Origin: Marinoscillum sp049115815
GTDB taxonomy: Bacteria; Bacteroidota; Bacteroidia; Cytophagales; Cyclobacteriaceae
Reading direction: 5' to 3'
Length of the DNA stretch: 64,000 bases
Assembly (NCBI GenBank): GCA_049115815.1
Contig: JAGDZO010000005.1
Span: 248,001 to 312,000 of the forward strand
Positions 7,990-17,599 of the stretch are shown here, piece by piece (the stretch's first letter is position 1; every line of letters begins with the position of its first letter). The notes under the pieces were generated by a model. The model was not told the origin of the DNA, searched no databases, and saw only the letters and a list, made by a program, of their open reading frames with translations. The position numbers and the translations under genes are program-made.

Positions 7990-9711
7990 CTACTCAGCTA
8001 TTAATATTCTTATTCCATACGATTGAGGATCATTTGGTGGCGAGGCATTCCAGTCATTGAACGAATGAGACCCATCCGTCTCAAAATATACTCGGTAATC
8101 TCCAGGCTCAAGTTCTAAGTCTTCAATGACCATCCTATTCTTACGTGCGCCTCCCGCATTCTCGGTATCATAGTAATCCATCTTCCAGATAATTCTTCCG
8201 TTCTCAAGGTTTTTGATCCATCCTGTATCATACATCTCTCCGTCCGACCCCTCACCTATAGCCATGATGGTCACTCTGGTTGTTTTCTCAAGAGAGAAAA
8301 TCTTCTTTTCATACGCATCATCACCTACCATGACGATCTCTGCCAATGTGTTTTTTGACATAAATTCATCCGGATCAAAACGCTTGATCTGATCCAACTC
8401 ACCTTCATCTGTTGCGTAAATGGTCAGCCCCCATAGCTCCTCGTCAAATGGAGGGTTGGCATTCCACGAACCGTATGCATGAGAACCATCCGTAGAGTAA
8501 TAGGCGATGTAGTCACCCTTCTCCAATTCAATAGTTCCTTCAAATTTTCTGTTCTTGCTTGCGCCTCCTGCACTTTTGGATCTGTAGCCTTTCATCTTCC
8601 AAACGGTCCTTCGAGTATTGGCATCCACGATCCAACCATAGTCGTCCATCTCTTCCTCATCGTCATCTCCTTCGCCCAGACATACTATCTTCACTTCCAT
8701 ATCTTTTGTCACTGTGAAACCAGTTGACTCAAGGCTACTGTTTCTGATTCTCGTGAGTTGAATCAAAGGACTGACCGTTTTAGGTGGATCAAAGGCGATA
8801 AAATTTCTCCTGTCCGCATCAGTCTCAGGAAATATGGCCACTCCCCAAAACAATGGATCATCAGGTGGCAAAGCATTCCATTTTCTAAATGAGTGCGAAT
8901 CATCAGTACGATAGTTCAATCTGTAGCTACCTTTTGGCAGAGTGATTGATTCGTCCAGTTTCAAGTTCTTCTCAGCTCCACCAGCGAAACTTGTGTTGCG
9001 ATAATCCATTTCATAAACACGCTCCATGTTGTTTAGATCATCGATCCAAACGAGATCATAAATATTTCTCTTCATCCCCTCTCCCATGGAGTAAATGCGA
9101 AAATCTGTGGTTTCAGATAGGTTAAAACCTTCCTCGTATCGCTCATTGTCCTCAGCCTTTACAAAGTACATCTTGGCCTTTTTGAGCTTTGCTTCCAACA
9201 AGCGATCAATAGACTCTTCTTTGATGTCGGGATGCTTCACGGTGATAAATAATTCTTCTTGCAGGCTTCTACGAAACTTCTCCTTATTTCTTGAATCAAA
9301 AATATCATCGACTAGATCTTCGATACTATTGACAGACCAGTTGGTATTCCAATTGCGGCTGTTGTAGGCACCAGTAAAATAGAGTTCATAGTTTCCTGCC
9401 TTTAGCGGGGCATCCAAAGAGAAATCGAAAACACCATCCGTCCTCTTGAAATCTCGATCTTTTGCTTCGTCAAATAAGTGCCAGACTACTTCTCTAGTAT
9501 CCGAATCAAGAATCCAACCATAGTAAATCAATAATTGATACTCATCCCGAAAGACACCACCTGAGCCTACAATATTAACTGTCTGATCAGCGCTCAAAGA
9601 AAAGGCCATGATGTCCACCCTACTTGGACTTACATCAGCTATGCTGACCTTTTGCCCATGAGCGAGTGAAATCATGCAAAACATGGCAATTAAAAGCGAA
9701 GCTTTTCTCAT
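7990..9711 (-). CDS. Secreted protein with four tandem beta-rich modules (138-residue period), function unknown
   Basis: The 573-residue product has an N-terminal signal peptide (cleavage likely after AHG, residue about 19). Three clear copies of one module lie at about 196-294, 331-432 and 473-570. AGGAxKN occurs at 243, 381 and 519, and WNA at 278, 416 and 554, both at an exact spacing of 138 residues. Each copy also has a GEG near its start, a GW/VWI and W/YxM strand pair, an L..G.Y strand, and a DxSHxxxxWNAxPPxD ending. A more diverged copy (residues about 33-125, GWILDSD, AGNYELYF, NWNTNW) precedes an alpha-helical linker at about 128-190. There is no known catalytic motif and no T9SS tail that I can see. 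I do not recognise the family; a carbohydrate- or protein-binding beta-sandwich is a guess. Confidence 0.8.
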   Translation of the reverse strand: MRKASLLIAMFCMISLAHGQKVSIADVSPSRVDIMAFSLSADQTVNIVGSGGVFRDEYQLLIYYGWILDSDTREVVWHLFDEAKDRDFKRTDGVFDFSLDAPLKAGNYELYFTGAYNSRNWNTNWSVNSIEDLVDDIFDSRNKEKFRRSLQEELFITVKHPDIKEESIDRLLEAKLKKAKMYFVKAEDNERYEEGFNLSETTDFRIYSMGEGMKRNIYDLVWIDDLNNMERVYEMDYRNTSFAGGAEKNLKLDESITLPKGSYRLNYRTDDSHSFRKWNALPPDDPLFWGVAIFPETDADRRNFIAFDPPKTVSPLIQLTRIRNSSLESTGFTVTKDMEVKIVCLGEGDDDEEEMDDYGWIVDANTRRTVWKMKGYRSKSAGGASKNRKFEGTIELEKGDYIAYYSTDGSHAYGSWNANPPFDEELWGLTIYATDEGELDQIKRFDPDEFMSKNTLAEIVMVGDDAYEKKIFSLEKTTRVTIMAIGEGSDGEMYDTGWIKNLENGRIIWKMDYYDTENAGGARKNRMVIEDLELEPGDYRVYFETDGSHSFNDWNASPPNDPQSYGIRILIAE

Positions 9712-9851
9712 TCTGTAGATCGTTAATTAATACGCAAAGCACTATGCCAAATTTTATGCCGCAATAAAAAATGGCCTTATCTACAAATTAGAGCGCTGTA
9801 TTATAATAGAAGCTGACCGTATTCGGACAATTGTGTCCTGCTGCGATACAC

Positions 9852-10721
9852 TCAAAAAATGCGTAAGATGACTAGAGATATGATTTTCCTCAATGCCGAA
9901 AAGGAACTAAGTCCTTGAAAGAAAGCGCCAAGTGCCTTTTTGTTTTTACCAATTCTAAACATATAAATTCCTCTGAGAAAAAGAAGATACGCCCTGTCCT
10001 CACGGCTAAGTAAGAAATCAGTTTTGAGTGTGGAATGGACATACTCCAATTTCGAGTTGGTGGGATAACCTGCCGAGCTTCCGAGTCTATAGTATCCTGC
10101 TGTGAGATCAACCGGCACAATGGTTAATCCCTCATATCTCAATTGAAGCATCAAGAACCGATCTTCTCCATATCGCAAAGACTCGTTGAAATGAAATCGG
10201 TCAAATACACGCTTTTTAAAAACCAACCCATGAATAGCTGGACAATAAATAGAAATATAGGATGGTTGGCGAGGTGATGAGAGATGATATTTTTGAGTTA
10301 AATATTGATACGTTTTCTGTTTTTTCGAGAAGGTTTTTTGATCCAACTCTCCTTTGAATAATAAGGACTTACCCATCAGCACATCTGCCGGATTCTTCGC
10401 TAGTGCATTGGTACAGCTCTCCAGGAAAACCGCATCCATCAGATCATCTGCGTCTAAGAAAATCAAATAGTTACCCTTGGCCACTTTAGCTCCAGCATTA
10501 CGCGCATGAGACACTCCCTGATTCTGATCTATTCTGATGAGTTGCACACCATCTACGTTGGTACAGATTTCACGAATGTGATCAGCATATAGAAGCTCAG
10601 ACCCATCATCCACTACGATTACCTCTAATGGAGGAGTGGTCTGATTTAGCGCAGATTCCAAAGCTTCCCTTAGATGGGTCACTTGCTGATATACCGGTAT
10701 GATGATGGAGAAAGTAATCAC
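9852..10721 (-). CDS. Family 2 glycosyltransferase
   Basis: The 289-residue cytosolic protein begins with the GT-A fold signature SIIIPVYQQVTHLREAL (residues about 5-21). EVIVVDDGSE follows near 33-42, and the metal-binding LIFLDADDLMD near 90-100. A tryptic-rich C-terminal part without membrane helices follows. It transfers a sugar from a nucleotide sugar onto a growing glycan; donor and acceptor cannot be told. It stands alone, divergent from the FAN1-type gene with about 110 bp between starts. Confidence 0.88.
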   Translation of the reverse strand: MITFSIIIPVYQQVTHLREALESALNQTTPPLEVIVVDDGSELLYADHIREICTNVDGVQLIRIDQNQGVSHARNAGAKVAKGNYLIFLDADDLMDAVFLESCTNALAKNPADVLMGKSLLFKGELDQKTFSKKQKTYQYLTQKYHLSSPRQPSYISIYCPAIHGLVFKKRVFDRFHFNESLRYGEDRFLMLQLRYEGLTIVPVDLTAGYYRLGSSAGYPTNSKLEYVHSTLKTDFLLSREDRAYLLFLRGIYMFRIGKNKKALGAFFQGLSSFSALRKIISLVILRIF

Positions 10722-10788
10722 GGGATGATTTTCACTTTTACATATTTAATTAATCATCCACGACAAAAATACAATGAGTCAAAGTTTA

Positions 10789-10817
10789 TTGAAGTGAGTT
10801 AGCTTTCGCTAATTTCG
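10789..10817 (+). promoter_or_regulatory. Candidate promoter of the FAN1-type gene
   Basis: TTG (10789-10791) and TAATTTCG (10810-10817) are separated by 18 bp and lie 15 bp before the ATG. The downstream box differs from the Bacteroidota -7 consensus TAnnTTTG at one base. Confidence 0.35.
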
Positions 10818-10832
10818 AAAATCCCCTGCGAG

Positions 10833-12467
10833 ATGTCTGAGTCAGAAAAAATCATACTGCCCGAAAAATACTATTTGGATTACTTCAAATACTTAATCGA
10901 GTTTGTACAAAAAGGATCAGCAAACCTAATCGGGAAAGCAGAACAGCGATATATCGAAGATTTCTATGCTCTGTCAGAAGATGCCCAATGCCTCCTCATT
11001 AGGATGCTCAACCGTAAAGGAGACTTCTTCAGATTAGACAAGCTGAAATATGAAGAAATAACATCTATCCCACAAGCTGCCGAAGAATTGGTCAACATTG
11101 GTAAGGGGACATTTGAAACAGCACATGATCCATCGATCTTCTATCTTTTCACCAAAGCCGAGCTGCATAAGCTATTTCCCGAAAGGGAGTTTCAGAAGAA
11201 AAAGAAAGAGGAAATATTATTGGAACTAGTGGAGCAGAATGCTGAAGAAGACTATCATGCACTTCTCGAAAACTATCAGATCATACAACTGCTTCAGCTG
11301 GAAAAAGTAGACTACATCAAAATGCTATTTTTTGGACACCCTTATGGACAGATGACCGAGTTTGTCATTAGGGATATTGGGAATATCCAATTAGAGAACC
11401 TCGAAAATCATACGTTCAAACCGTGGTTTGATTATGAAGAAGAAGCGCGAGCTACATTTGAGCTCTACCATTGGAATCGTGCATTCAAGCAAGCCAAAGA
11501 AATATTTCTGCCTGACGAAATCATTCCCATTCTTAGCGAGGTAGCTTGGGATAAACTAATTAATCATCCAAATGCACGAAAAATAGGTGACAAATTAATG
11601 CTTCGGATAGCTGAGTACTTTGAAAAATCAGACTTTCACGAAGAAGCTATCAGCTATTATCAGCAGGCGAATAAACACCCGGCTCGTGAACGACTTATCC
11701 GGATCTATGACAAACTGGACAAGGGCGATGAAGCATCTGAAATCGCAGATATCATACTCCACAAACCTTACAATGCCTCCGAACAAATATTTGCAAAAGA
11801 CTATCTGGCAAAAACCAGCAAACGAAACTATAGGAGTACAACAGCGAAAATCAAAACGAGCCCTGAAATCACCATACTAGAACCGGAAGGTCATCGTGTG
11901 GAAGCGCACGCATTGGCACACTTTTCCAAGCAGGGTTACGAAGGTATTCATGCCGAGAACTATCTCTGGCGAGGCATTTTCGGTTTGATATTTTGGGATG
12001 AATTATTTGACCCAGACAATAGCACCTTTCATCACCCATTGCAACGAATGTCTAGTGACTTACATAGCGAGGACCACTTTGATAAAAGAGGGGAACGATA
12101 TGAAGCCAAAACCAAACAATTCAAAACCAGAAAAAAACTTATCGCTCATATCCGAAGCACTTATGAAGAAAAAAAAGGGATCAATAATCATCTGGTAGGC
12201 TGGCACGAATCTTTGCTCCCAAGCATCGAAAGCTGCATCCGAAAAATTCCCCTAAAGGGATTGCTCAATGTGATGCTTGAAATGGCCAAAAACCTTAAGA
12301 CCAACTCTACTGGCTTCCCTGATTTGTTTATCTGGTCAGATAATGATTACCATTTTTATGAAATCAAATCACCCAACGATCACCTATCTGCACAGCAGCT
12401 TTTTTGGATTGATTTTCTAAATGAGCAAAATATCAAGGCTGATATCCTACGTGTGAAATACGAGTAG
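10833..12467 (+). CDS. Bacterial FAN1-type structure-specific nuclease (VRR-NUC domain)
   Basis: The 544-residue protein matches bacterial FAN1 in length and architecture. An N-terminal region has the segment ALSEDAQCLLIRMLNRKGDF (about 47-66), which strongly resembles the FAN1 SAP-proximal region. A helical TPR-like middle follows (units such as HEEAISYYQQANKHPAR near 270-287). The C-terminal VRR-NUC domain has the PD-(D/E)xK residues Asp497, Glu510 and Lys512 (GFPDLF and YEIKSP). FAN1 cuts 5' flaps and unhooks DNA interstrand crosslinks in single-nucleotide steps of about three. The gene is monocistronic. No catalytic residue looks missing. Confidence 0.88.
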   Translation: MSESEKIILPEKYYLDYFKYLIEFVQKGSANLIGKAEQRYIEDFYALSEDAQCLLIRMLNRKGDFFRLDKLKYEEITSIPQAAEELVNIGKGTFETAHDPSIFYLFTKAELHKLFPEREFQKKKKEEILLELVEQNAEEDYHALLENYQIIQLLQLEKVDYIKMLFFGHPYGQMTEFVIRDIGNIQLENLENHTFKPWFDYEEEARATFELYHWNRAFKQAKEIFLPDEIIPILSEVAWDKLINHPNARKIGDKLMLRIAEYFEKSDFHEEAISYYQQANKHPARERLIRIYDKLDKGDEASEIADIILHKPYNASEQIFAKDYLAKTSKRNYRSTTAKIKTSPEITILEPEGHRVEAHALAHFSKQGYEGIHAENYLWRGIFGLIFWDELFDPDNSTFHHPLQRMSSDLHSEDHFDKRGERYEAKTKQFKTRKKLIAHIRSTYEEKKGINNHLVGWHESLLPSIESCIRKIPLKGLLNVMLEMAKNLKTNSTGFPDLFIWSDNDYHFYEIKSPNDHLSAQQLFWIDFLNEQNIKADILRVKYE

Positions 12468-12546
12468 TTAAGAATTATTTCAAATTCTTCTTAGAAATTT
12501 AGGGTACTCTATTTTTTGACCTAAATTATTGCCTAAATATACTTTT

Positions 12547-13821
12547 ATGAAAATATTGATGCTTGGTTGGGAGTATCCACCAAAGATTACTGGTGGTTTG
12601 GGAGTTGCTTGTCAAGGATTGGCTGAAGCACTGGGCTCAGCTGGTCATCAAGTACATTTTTTGCTCCCCAAGAAATCTCCAAAGCAGGTCAGTAGTTTGG
12701 TAAAACTAATAGGTGCATCTCGCCTTAAACCGGATCTGGATTTCTGGAAAAAGGAAAAGAAACATACCGAGGTACTAACTGAAGTTTCCTTCGGGAAAAT
12801 ATTGGTTCCATACTTGCCTCCACAGACTTTTGAGCGCGCTAAAAAAATCCAAAAAACAATTACCAAACTTGAGCCTACGGAAGAATCGGATCTCCTAGAA
12901 AAAGTAAAGCTTACGGGTGATTACAATGGTCAGCTATCAGCAGAGCTGATAAAATACGCCATGCTGACTGTTCAAACTGCTCATAAAGTAAAACCCGATG
13001 TGATTCATGCGCATGACTGGATCACTTTCAGAGCTGGACGAATGGCCAAAAAAGCCTTAGGAAAACCACTTTTTGTTCATGTGCACAGTACCGAGTATGA
13101 TAGAAATGGACAATATGCTCAACCATTCGTACTAGATGAGGAACGTGCTGGTTTTGAAGCGGCAGATCGTATATTCTGTGTTAGCGAAAAGCTCAAACTT
13201 ACCATCATTGAAAAATACCAAGTTACGGCAGATAGAATCACTGTAGTCCCGAATGCCCTTACGCTCAAATCAAATCAGAACCGAACTTCTCGCACCCCTA
13301 AAAACATAGCATTTATAGGCAGGCTTACTTCACAAAAAAGCCCGGGAAAATTGATAGATATTGCTCGTGATATGAGTTCGAAAGGAAATGATTTTCAATA
13401 CATGGTTATTGGAGATGGGTACCTTATGGACGAACTGAAAGGCTCTCTCAGTGGAAGTCCAATAGCCAATCGATTTACATTCACAGGATTCTTGGATCGT
13501 ACCGAGCTATTGAAAAAAATGAGCCAGATAGATTTGCTAGTGATGCCTTCTGCTTCTGAACCTTTTGGGCTAGTTGCCCTAGAAGCAATACTTAAGGGCA
13601 TCCCTGTAGTGGCTGCAAAAGGGTCAGGAATAAGCGAGTTTGTGCCGAGTATGCCTGAAGTTGAGCTATGGGACAGTTACTCCTACAACAACATTGTGGA
13701 GCGACTCATGACTGACGCACCATACAGAGAAACGACCGTAAAGAAATGCCAAGAGGAAGCAGGAAAACTCTCTTGGGCTAAGTCTGTAAAGATTGTGGAG
13801 AAAGCTTATTCTAATCACTAA
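12547..13821 (+). CDS. Family 4 glycosyltransferase, glycogen/starch-synthase-like
   Basis: The ATG at 12547 gives 424 residues and puts the family's N-terminal strand at the start (MKILMLGWEYPPKITGGLG). An ATG six codons further upstream is possible but adds only a weak peptide. GGLG contacts the nucleotide sugar in GT4/GT5 synthases. VIHAHDWITF lies near residue 155-164 and the SASEPFGLVALEA donor-phosphate motif near 337-349. Such enzymes build alpha-glucans or other glycans from ADP- or UDP-glucose. An insertion with many charged residues after LLPKKSP is seen at about 40-110. The DUF4256 gene follows after 18 bp on the same strand. Confidence 0.85.
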   Translation: MKILMLGWEYPPKITGGLGVACQGLAEALGSAGHQVHFLLPKKSPKQVSSLVKLIGASRLKPDLDFWKKEKKHTEVLTEVSFGKILVPYLPPQTFERAKKIQKTITKLEPTEESDLLEKVKLTGDYNGQLSAELIKYAMLTVQTAHKVKPDVIHAHDWITFRAGRMAKKALGKPLFVHVHSTEYDRNGQYAQPFVLDEERAGFEAADRIFCVSEKLKLTIIEKYQVTADRITVVPNALTLKSNQNRTSRTPKNIAFIGRLTSQKSPGKLIDIARDMSSKGNDFQYMVIGDGYLMDELKGSLSGSPIANRFTFTGFLDRTELLKKMSQIDLLVMPSASEPFGLVALEAILKGIPVVAAKGSGISEFVPSMPEVELWDSYSYNNIVERLMTDAPYRETTVKKCQEEAGKLSWAKSVKIVEKAYSNH

Positions 13822-13839
13822 TAACTTGATCTTCTCCGC

Positions 13840-14391
13840 ATGAAAATTTCAGACGAACAAATAAAATCGCTACTAGAGATTCTTCAGGCAAGGTTTGAAA
13901 AAAACCAACATCGACATGCTGATATCAAATGGGAAGCCATACTAGCTAGAATAGAAAATGACTCTGAAAAGCTATGGTCACTCTCTGAGATGGAGCGTAC
14001 AGGTGGCGAACCTGATGTCATAGCTTACAATAGTGTTGCCGATGAGTATTTGTTTTGTGATTGTGTAGCTGAGAGTCCGAAAGCACGCCGCAGCATATGC
14101 TATGATCATGCAGCGCTGGAGGCGCGTAAGAAATTCAAACCCAAAGACTCAGCTATGAATGTAGCACAGACAATGGGTGTGACTATTACGACCGAAGAGG
14201 AATATCGTTTACTTCAATCTCACGAGGCATTCGACACCAAGACATCCAGTTGGTTAAAAACTCCAGATGCAGTGCGCGAATTAGGTGGAGCACTTTTTGG
14301 CGATTTTAGATTTGGTCGTGTTTTCGTTTATCACAATGGGGCTGAATCTTACTATGGCAGCCGTGGCTTCCGAGGCATTCTGAGAGTATGA
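13840..14391 (+). CDS. DUF4256 family protein
   Basis: The 183-residue protein has the well-conserved DUF4256 core: LWSLSEMERTGGEPDV (about 47-62), the FCDCVAESPKARRSICYD stretch (about 72-89), and the C-terminal GGALFGDFRFGRVFVYHNGAESYY. No function has been established for the family. It is cytosolic, with no signal or membrane segment. Only 18 bp separate it from the glycosyltransferase upstream and 25 bp from the oxidoreductase downstream, so the three may share a transcript. Length is typical. Confidence 0.88.
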   Translation: MKISDEQIKSLLEILQARFEKNQHRHADIKWEAILARIENDSEKLWSLSEMERTGGEPDVIAYNSVADEYLFCDCVAESPKARRSICYDHAALEARKKFKPKDSAMNVAQTMGVTITTEEEYRLLQSHEAFDTKTSSWLKTPDAVRELGGALFGDFRFGRVFVYHNGAESYYGSRGFRGILRV

Positions 14392-14416
14392 TCGATCAAT
14401 CTGAAGCGAAAAGAAT

Positions 14417-15538
14417 ATGCTAAGTTTCTGGGAACAGAACTCTTTCCAATCATTTGATGTGGTCATCATTGGAGCGGGCATTTCCGGGCTATCAACTGCC
14501 GCTTCTCTCAAAGAAAAAGATAATCGTCTCAACATACTGGTAGTGGAAAGAGGAACGCTTCCTACAGGAGCCAGTACTAAAAACGCAGGATTTGCTTGTT
14601 TTGGAAGTGTCTCAGAATTGGTTGGAGACCGCTTAGCACTGGGTGACGATGGCATGACCAAACTTGTACATAGAAGATGGCAGGGTCTCCAAAAAACGAT
14701 TCAGCGGTTGGGCGAAGAGCGGATTGGTTTGCTTAAGAAAGGGGGCTATGAGTTGATCCATGAGGGAGCTTCCTTCAAAGAGGATCAAATGGAAGAAATC
14801 AATCAACTCCTCCATCCTATTTTCCGAGATCAGGTTTTCAGCAAGAACAATCGGGCACTATCTCGATTCAAGTTCGGAAAAACCAAGGAATTGATATACA
14901 ACCAATTTGAAGCTCAACTCGATACTGGTGCCATGATGCGATCACTTTGGGCGTATTGTTCCCAATTGGGAATTCACATCATCACAGGCACTGAGGTGCT
15001 CCAGTTTCAACCTTCTGGAAATGGTATTGAAATAGAAACTCAAAACATGGTTTTCAAAGCTCGGTCAATGGCTGTTTGCACCAATGCATTTACCAATCGC
15101 CTTGTGAGCGATGATCTGGATTTGCAGCCGGGACGTGGTATGGTCATGATGGTAGAACCAGAGAAACCGACGGAAATTTCAGGCACCTTCCATTATGACG
15201 AAGGGTACTATTACTTCAGAGACTATCATGGCAAATTGATTTTTGGTGGAGGCAGAAACTTAGCAATAGAGGATGAAGCCACCGACGCTTTTGGAATCAA
15301 TCAAAAGATCTATGCAAGACTTGAAGGTGATCTTCAAGAAATCATTCTTCCAAACCAGCGATTTGAGATTAAACAAACATGGTCGGGAATCATGGCGTTT
15401 GGCGCTGACAAGTCTCCGATAGTCAAGAAAATATCGGATCGATCCTATCTAGGTGTTCGCCTTGGCGGAATGGGTGTAGCGCTTGGAAGTATGGTTGGAG
15501 AAGAGCTATCCGACCTAATCTTATCGGATGGTTTTTGA
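14417..15538 (+). CDS. FAD-dependent oxidoreductase (DAO family)
   Basis: The 373-residue protein opens with a Rossmann dinucleotide site VVIIGAGISGLSTAASL (about 15-31) and the DAO-family segment TGASTKNAGFACFGS (about 51-65), where TKNAG contacts FAD. The C-terminal part has TWSGIMAFGADKSPIV and RLGGMGVALGS, the second FAD-contact region. Family members oxidise amino acids or related amines with transfer of electrons to FAD; the substrate is unknown. Lack of a signal peptide means it is cytosolic or peripheral. It is followed after 37 bp by nhaC. Confidence 0.85.
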   Translation: MLSFWEQNSFQSFDVVIIGAGISGLSTAASLKEKDNRLNILVVERGTLPTGASTKNAGFACFGSVSELVGDRLALGDDGMTKLVHRRWQGLQKTIQRLGEERIGLLKKGGYELIHEGASFKEDQMEEINQLLHPIFRDQVFSKNNRALSRFKFGKTKELIYNQFEAQLDTGAMMRSLWAYCSQLGIHIITGTEVLQFQPSGNGIEIETQNMVFKARSMAVCTNAFTNRLVSDDLDLQPGRGMVMMVEPEKPTEISGTFHYDEGYYYFRDYHGKLIFGGGRNLAIEDEATDAFGINQKIYARLEGDLQEIILPNQRFEIKQTWSGIMAFGADKSPIVKKISDRSYLGVRLGGMGVALGSMVGEELSDLILSDGF

Positions 15539-15575
15539 TTTTTGTAGTAACTTTTCGATTCGTAAAAAATAGCTG

Positions 15576-17012
15576 ATGGCAATCAAGCGTGAACCTTCCC
15601 TCTTAGAGGCTTTCTTTCCTGTTATTTTCCTCATCGTACTACTTTCCATCAATGTATGGATATTCGGTGACGCTTCTCTGGATGGATCCAATCAGATCGT
15701 ACTCATCCTCTCTGCAGGTGTGGCTGCCTTGATGGCTGGCAGACTTGGCTTTAGGTGGAATCAAATTCAGGATGGCATAGTGAAAAGCATCAGTTCTGCG
15801 ATGACTTCACTGTTGATTTTACTCCTCATAGGTTCATTGGCAGGCACATGGCTTTTGAGTGGTATTGTTCCGGCCATGATTTATTATGGCTTGCAAATCC
15901 TCAACCCAACCATCTTTTTGGTAGCAGCCTGTATCGTTTGCTCTATCGTCTCAATAGCCACCGGCAGTTCATGGACCACTGCAGCTACAGTTGGTATAGC
16001 CCTTATCGGAATTGGCAAGGCACTAGGTATTTCTGAAGGCTTGGTAGCTGGCGCTATTCTATCAGGGGCATATTTCGGCGACAAAATGTCTCCCCTATCG
16101 GACACCACCAATTTGGCTCCAGCCATGGCCGGGACAGACCTATTTACCCACATAAGATACATGGCGATCACTACTGTGCCTTCTATCAGTATTGCGCTCA
16201 TAATATTTCTAATTTTGGGATTCACCAACACCATAGGTGAAGCACCTGTAGATACCGAAGTGATTCTCAATGCCATAGCGAGCAAATACTATATTTCAGG
16301 TTGGTTGTTTTTGGTGCCTATCATTTTGGTGATCCTCATTCTCAAGAAAATGCCAGCGATTCCAGCATTGCTGGCGGGCACCCTACTAGGGTCCATTTTC
16401 GCCATTATTTTTCAACCCGATTTGGTGGCAGAAATAGGCGGAAGCAGTTCCGCTATAGGTTTTTTCAAAGGCACTATGAAATCCCTATACGGCGATATTG
16501 CGATTACGACCAATAATGATATGGTCAATGATCTTTTAAGCTCGGGGGGTATGGCCGGTATGCTTGGCACTATCTGGTTAATCCTTACTGCCATGATTTT
16601 TGGCGGAGTAATGGAGAGTGCTGGCATGCTCAAGCGAATCGCCAAAGCAGTCATCAGCAAAGTCAATTCTACAGGCGCTTTGATATCATCAACGGTGGGT
16701 ACTTGCTTGTTTTTTAATGTAACTGCTTCTGACCAGTATCTCGCCATAGTGGTGCCTGGTAGGATGTATAGTGATGTGTACAAGGAGAAAGGGCTTGCTC
16801 CCGAAAACCTAAGCAGGGCTCTGGAGGATTCTGGCACTGTGACTTCTGTATTGATTCCTTGGAACACCTGCGGAGCTTATCACGCTAGCGTATTGGGAGT
16901 ATCTACGCTTACCTTTGCCCCATATTGCTTTTTCAACATCATCAGCCCGATCATGACTATCATTGTGGGAGTAGTTGGCTTCAAAATCAAAAAATTAAGT
17001 TCTAAGAATTAA
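15576..17012 (+). CDS. nhaC: Na+/H+ antiporter NhaC family
   Basis: The 478-residue integral membrane protein has about 11-12 hydrophobic helices and the NhaC signature ATGSSWTTAATVGIALIGIG (about 130-149) and GAYFGDKMSPLSDTTNLAPA (about 164-183), with acidic residues buried in the helix. NhaC proteins exchange Na+ for H+ across the inner membrane and are common in marine Bacteroidota. The exonuclease gene starts 5 bp after the stop, so the two are probably cotranscribed. In this window the Na+ pump NQR is also present, in keeping with a sodium-based energy economy. Confidence 0.92.
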   Translation: MAIKREPSLLEAFFPVIFLIVLLSINVWIFGDASLDGSNQIVLILSAGVAALMAGRLGFRWNQIQDGIVKSISSAMTSLLILLLIGSLAGTWLLSGIVPAMIYYGLQILNPTIFLVAACIVCSIVSIATGSSWTTAATVGIALIGIGKALGISEGLVAGAILSGAYFGDKMSPLSDTTNLAPAMAGTDLFTHIRYMAITTVPSISIALIIFLILGFTNTIGEAPVDTEVILNAIASKYYISGWLFLVPIILVILILKKMPAIPALLAGTLLGSIFAIIFQPDLVAEIGGSSSAIGFFKGTMKSLYGDIAITTNNDMVNDLLSSGGMAGMLGTIWLILTAMIFGGVMESAGMLKRIAKAVISKVNSTGALISSTVGTCLFFNVTASDQYLAIVVPGRMYSDVYKEKGLAPENLSRALEDSGTVTSVLIPWNTCGAYHASVLGVSTLTFAPYCFFNIISPIMTIIVGVVGFKIKKLSSKN

Positions 17013-17017
17013 TCTTC

Positions 17018-17599
17018 ATGTTCGCGAGTTCCATTCCAAAAGAAGAAGTAAAAAAGCTACCACTAATCCGTTTTGAAGGGAATATCCACATGATAGATAC
17101 CCTCGAAAAATTAGATGAAATTATCCCTATCCTTCAGAATGAAAAAGCGTTAGGATTTGACACAGAAACAAAACCTACATTCACCAAAGGAGCCTACAAT
17201 CATACGGCACTTATTCAGTTTTCCACCCTTACAGATGCTTATCTGATTCGGATCAATTTGATCGGGATGCCTGATAATCTGGTCAGTCTTTTGGAGGATC
17301 CAGCTGTGACCAAAATAGGCATCAGCATTCGTGATGACCTGAAAGAATTGAGAGCTATTCGCAGATATGAATCTCAAGGATTTGTTGACTTAAACAATCT
17401 CGCAAAAGACTTAGGAATCACTCAAATAGGAATGAGAAGTCTCACGGGCATTTTTCTCGCCTCAAGAATCTCTAAAAATCAGCAAACCTCCAATTGGGAA
17501 AACGAGGTAATGACTACAGGTCAGCAATATTACGCCGCTACAGATGCTTGGGTTTGCCTCAAGATGTACCTCATGCTCAAAGAAAAAGGAGCGATCTAA
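17018..17599 (+). CDS. 3'-5' exonuclease, DEDDy (RNase D-like) family
   Basis: The 193-residue protein contains the three exonuclease motifs: GFDTET near residues 47-52 (Asp and Glu), the middle Asp in ISIRDDLKEL near 105-114, and YYAATDAW near 169-176 with the Tyr and the last Asp. It is a stand-alone domain without the HRDC parts of RNase D. It removes nucleotides from DNA or RNA 3' ends; which is its substrate is not shown. It begins 5 bp after nhaC and ends in a 4-bp convergent overlap with the YigZ-type gene. Confidence 0.87.
   Translation: MFASSIPKEEVKKLPLIRFEGNIHMIDTLEKLDEIIPILQNEKALGFDTETKPTFTKGAYNHTALIQFSTLTDAYLIRINLIGMPDNLVSLLEDPAVTKIGISIRDDLKELRAIRRYESQGFVDLNNLAKDLGITQIGMRSLTGIFLASRISKNQQTSNWENEVMTTGQQYYAATDAWVCLKMYLMLKEKGAI

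Noticed and set aside
12517..12547. TTG and TACTTTTA promoter-like boxes before the GT4 gene
   Set aside because: The downstream box overlaps the ATG itself, leaving no room for a start site.
16412..16867. 151-residue minus-strand frame inside nhaC
   Set aside because: It is the mirror of hydrophobic NhaC codons and has no own start context or family motif.
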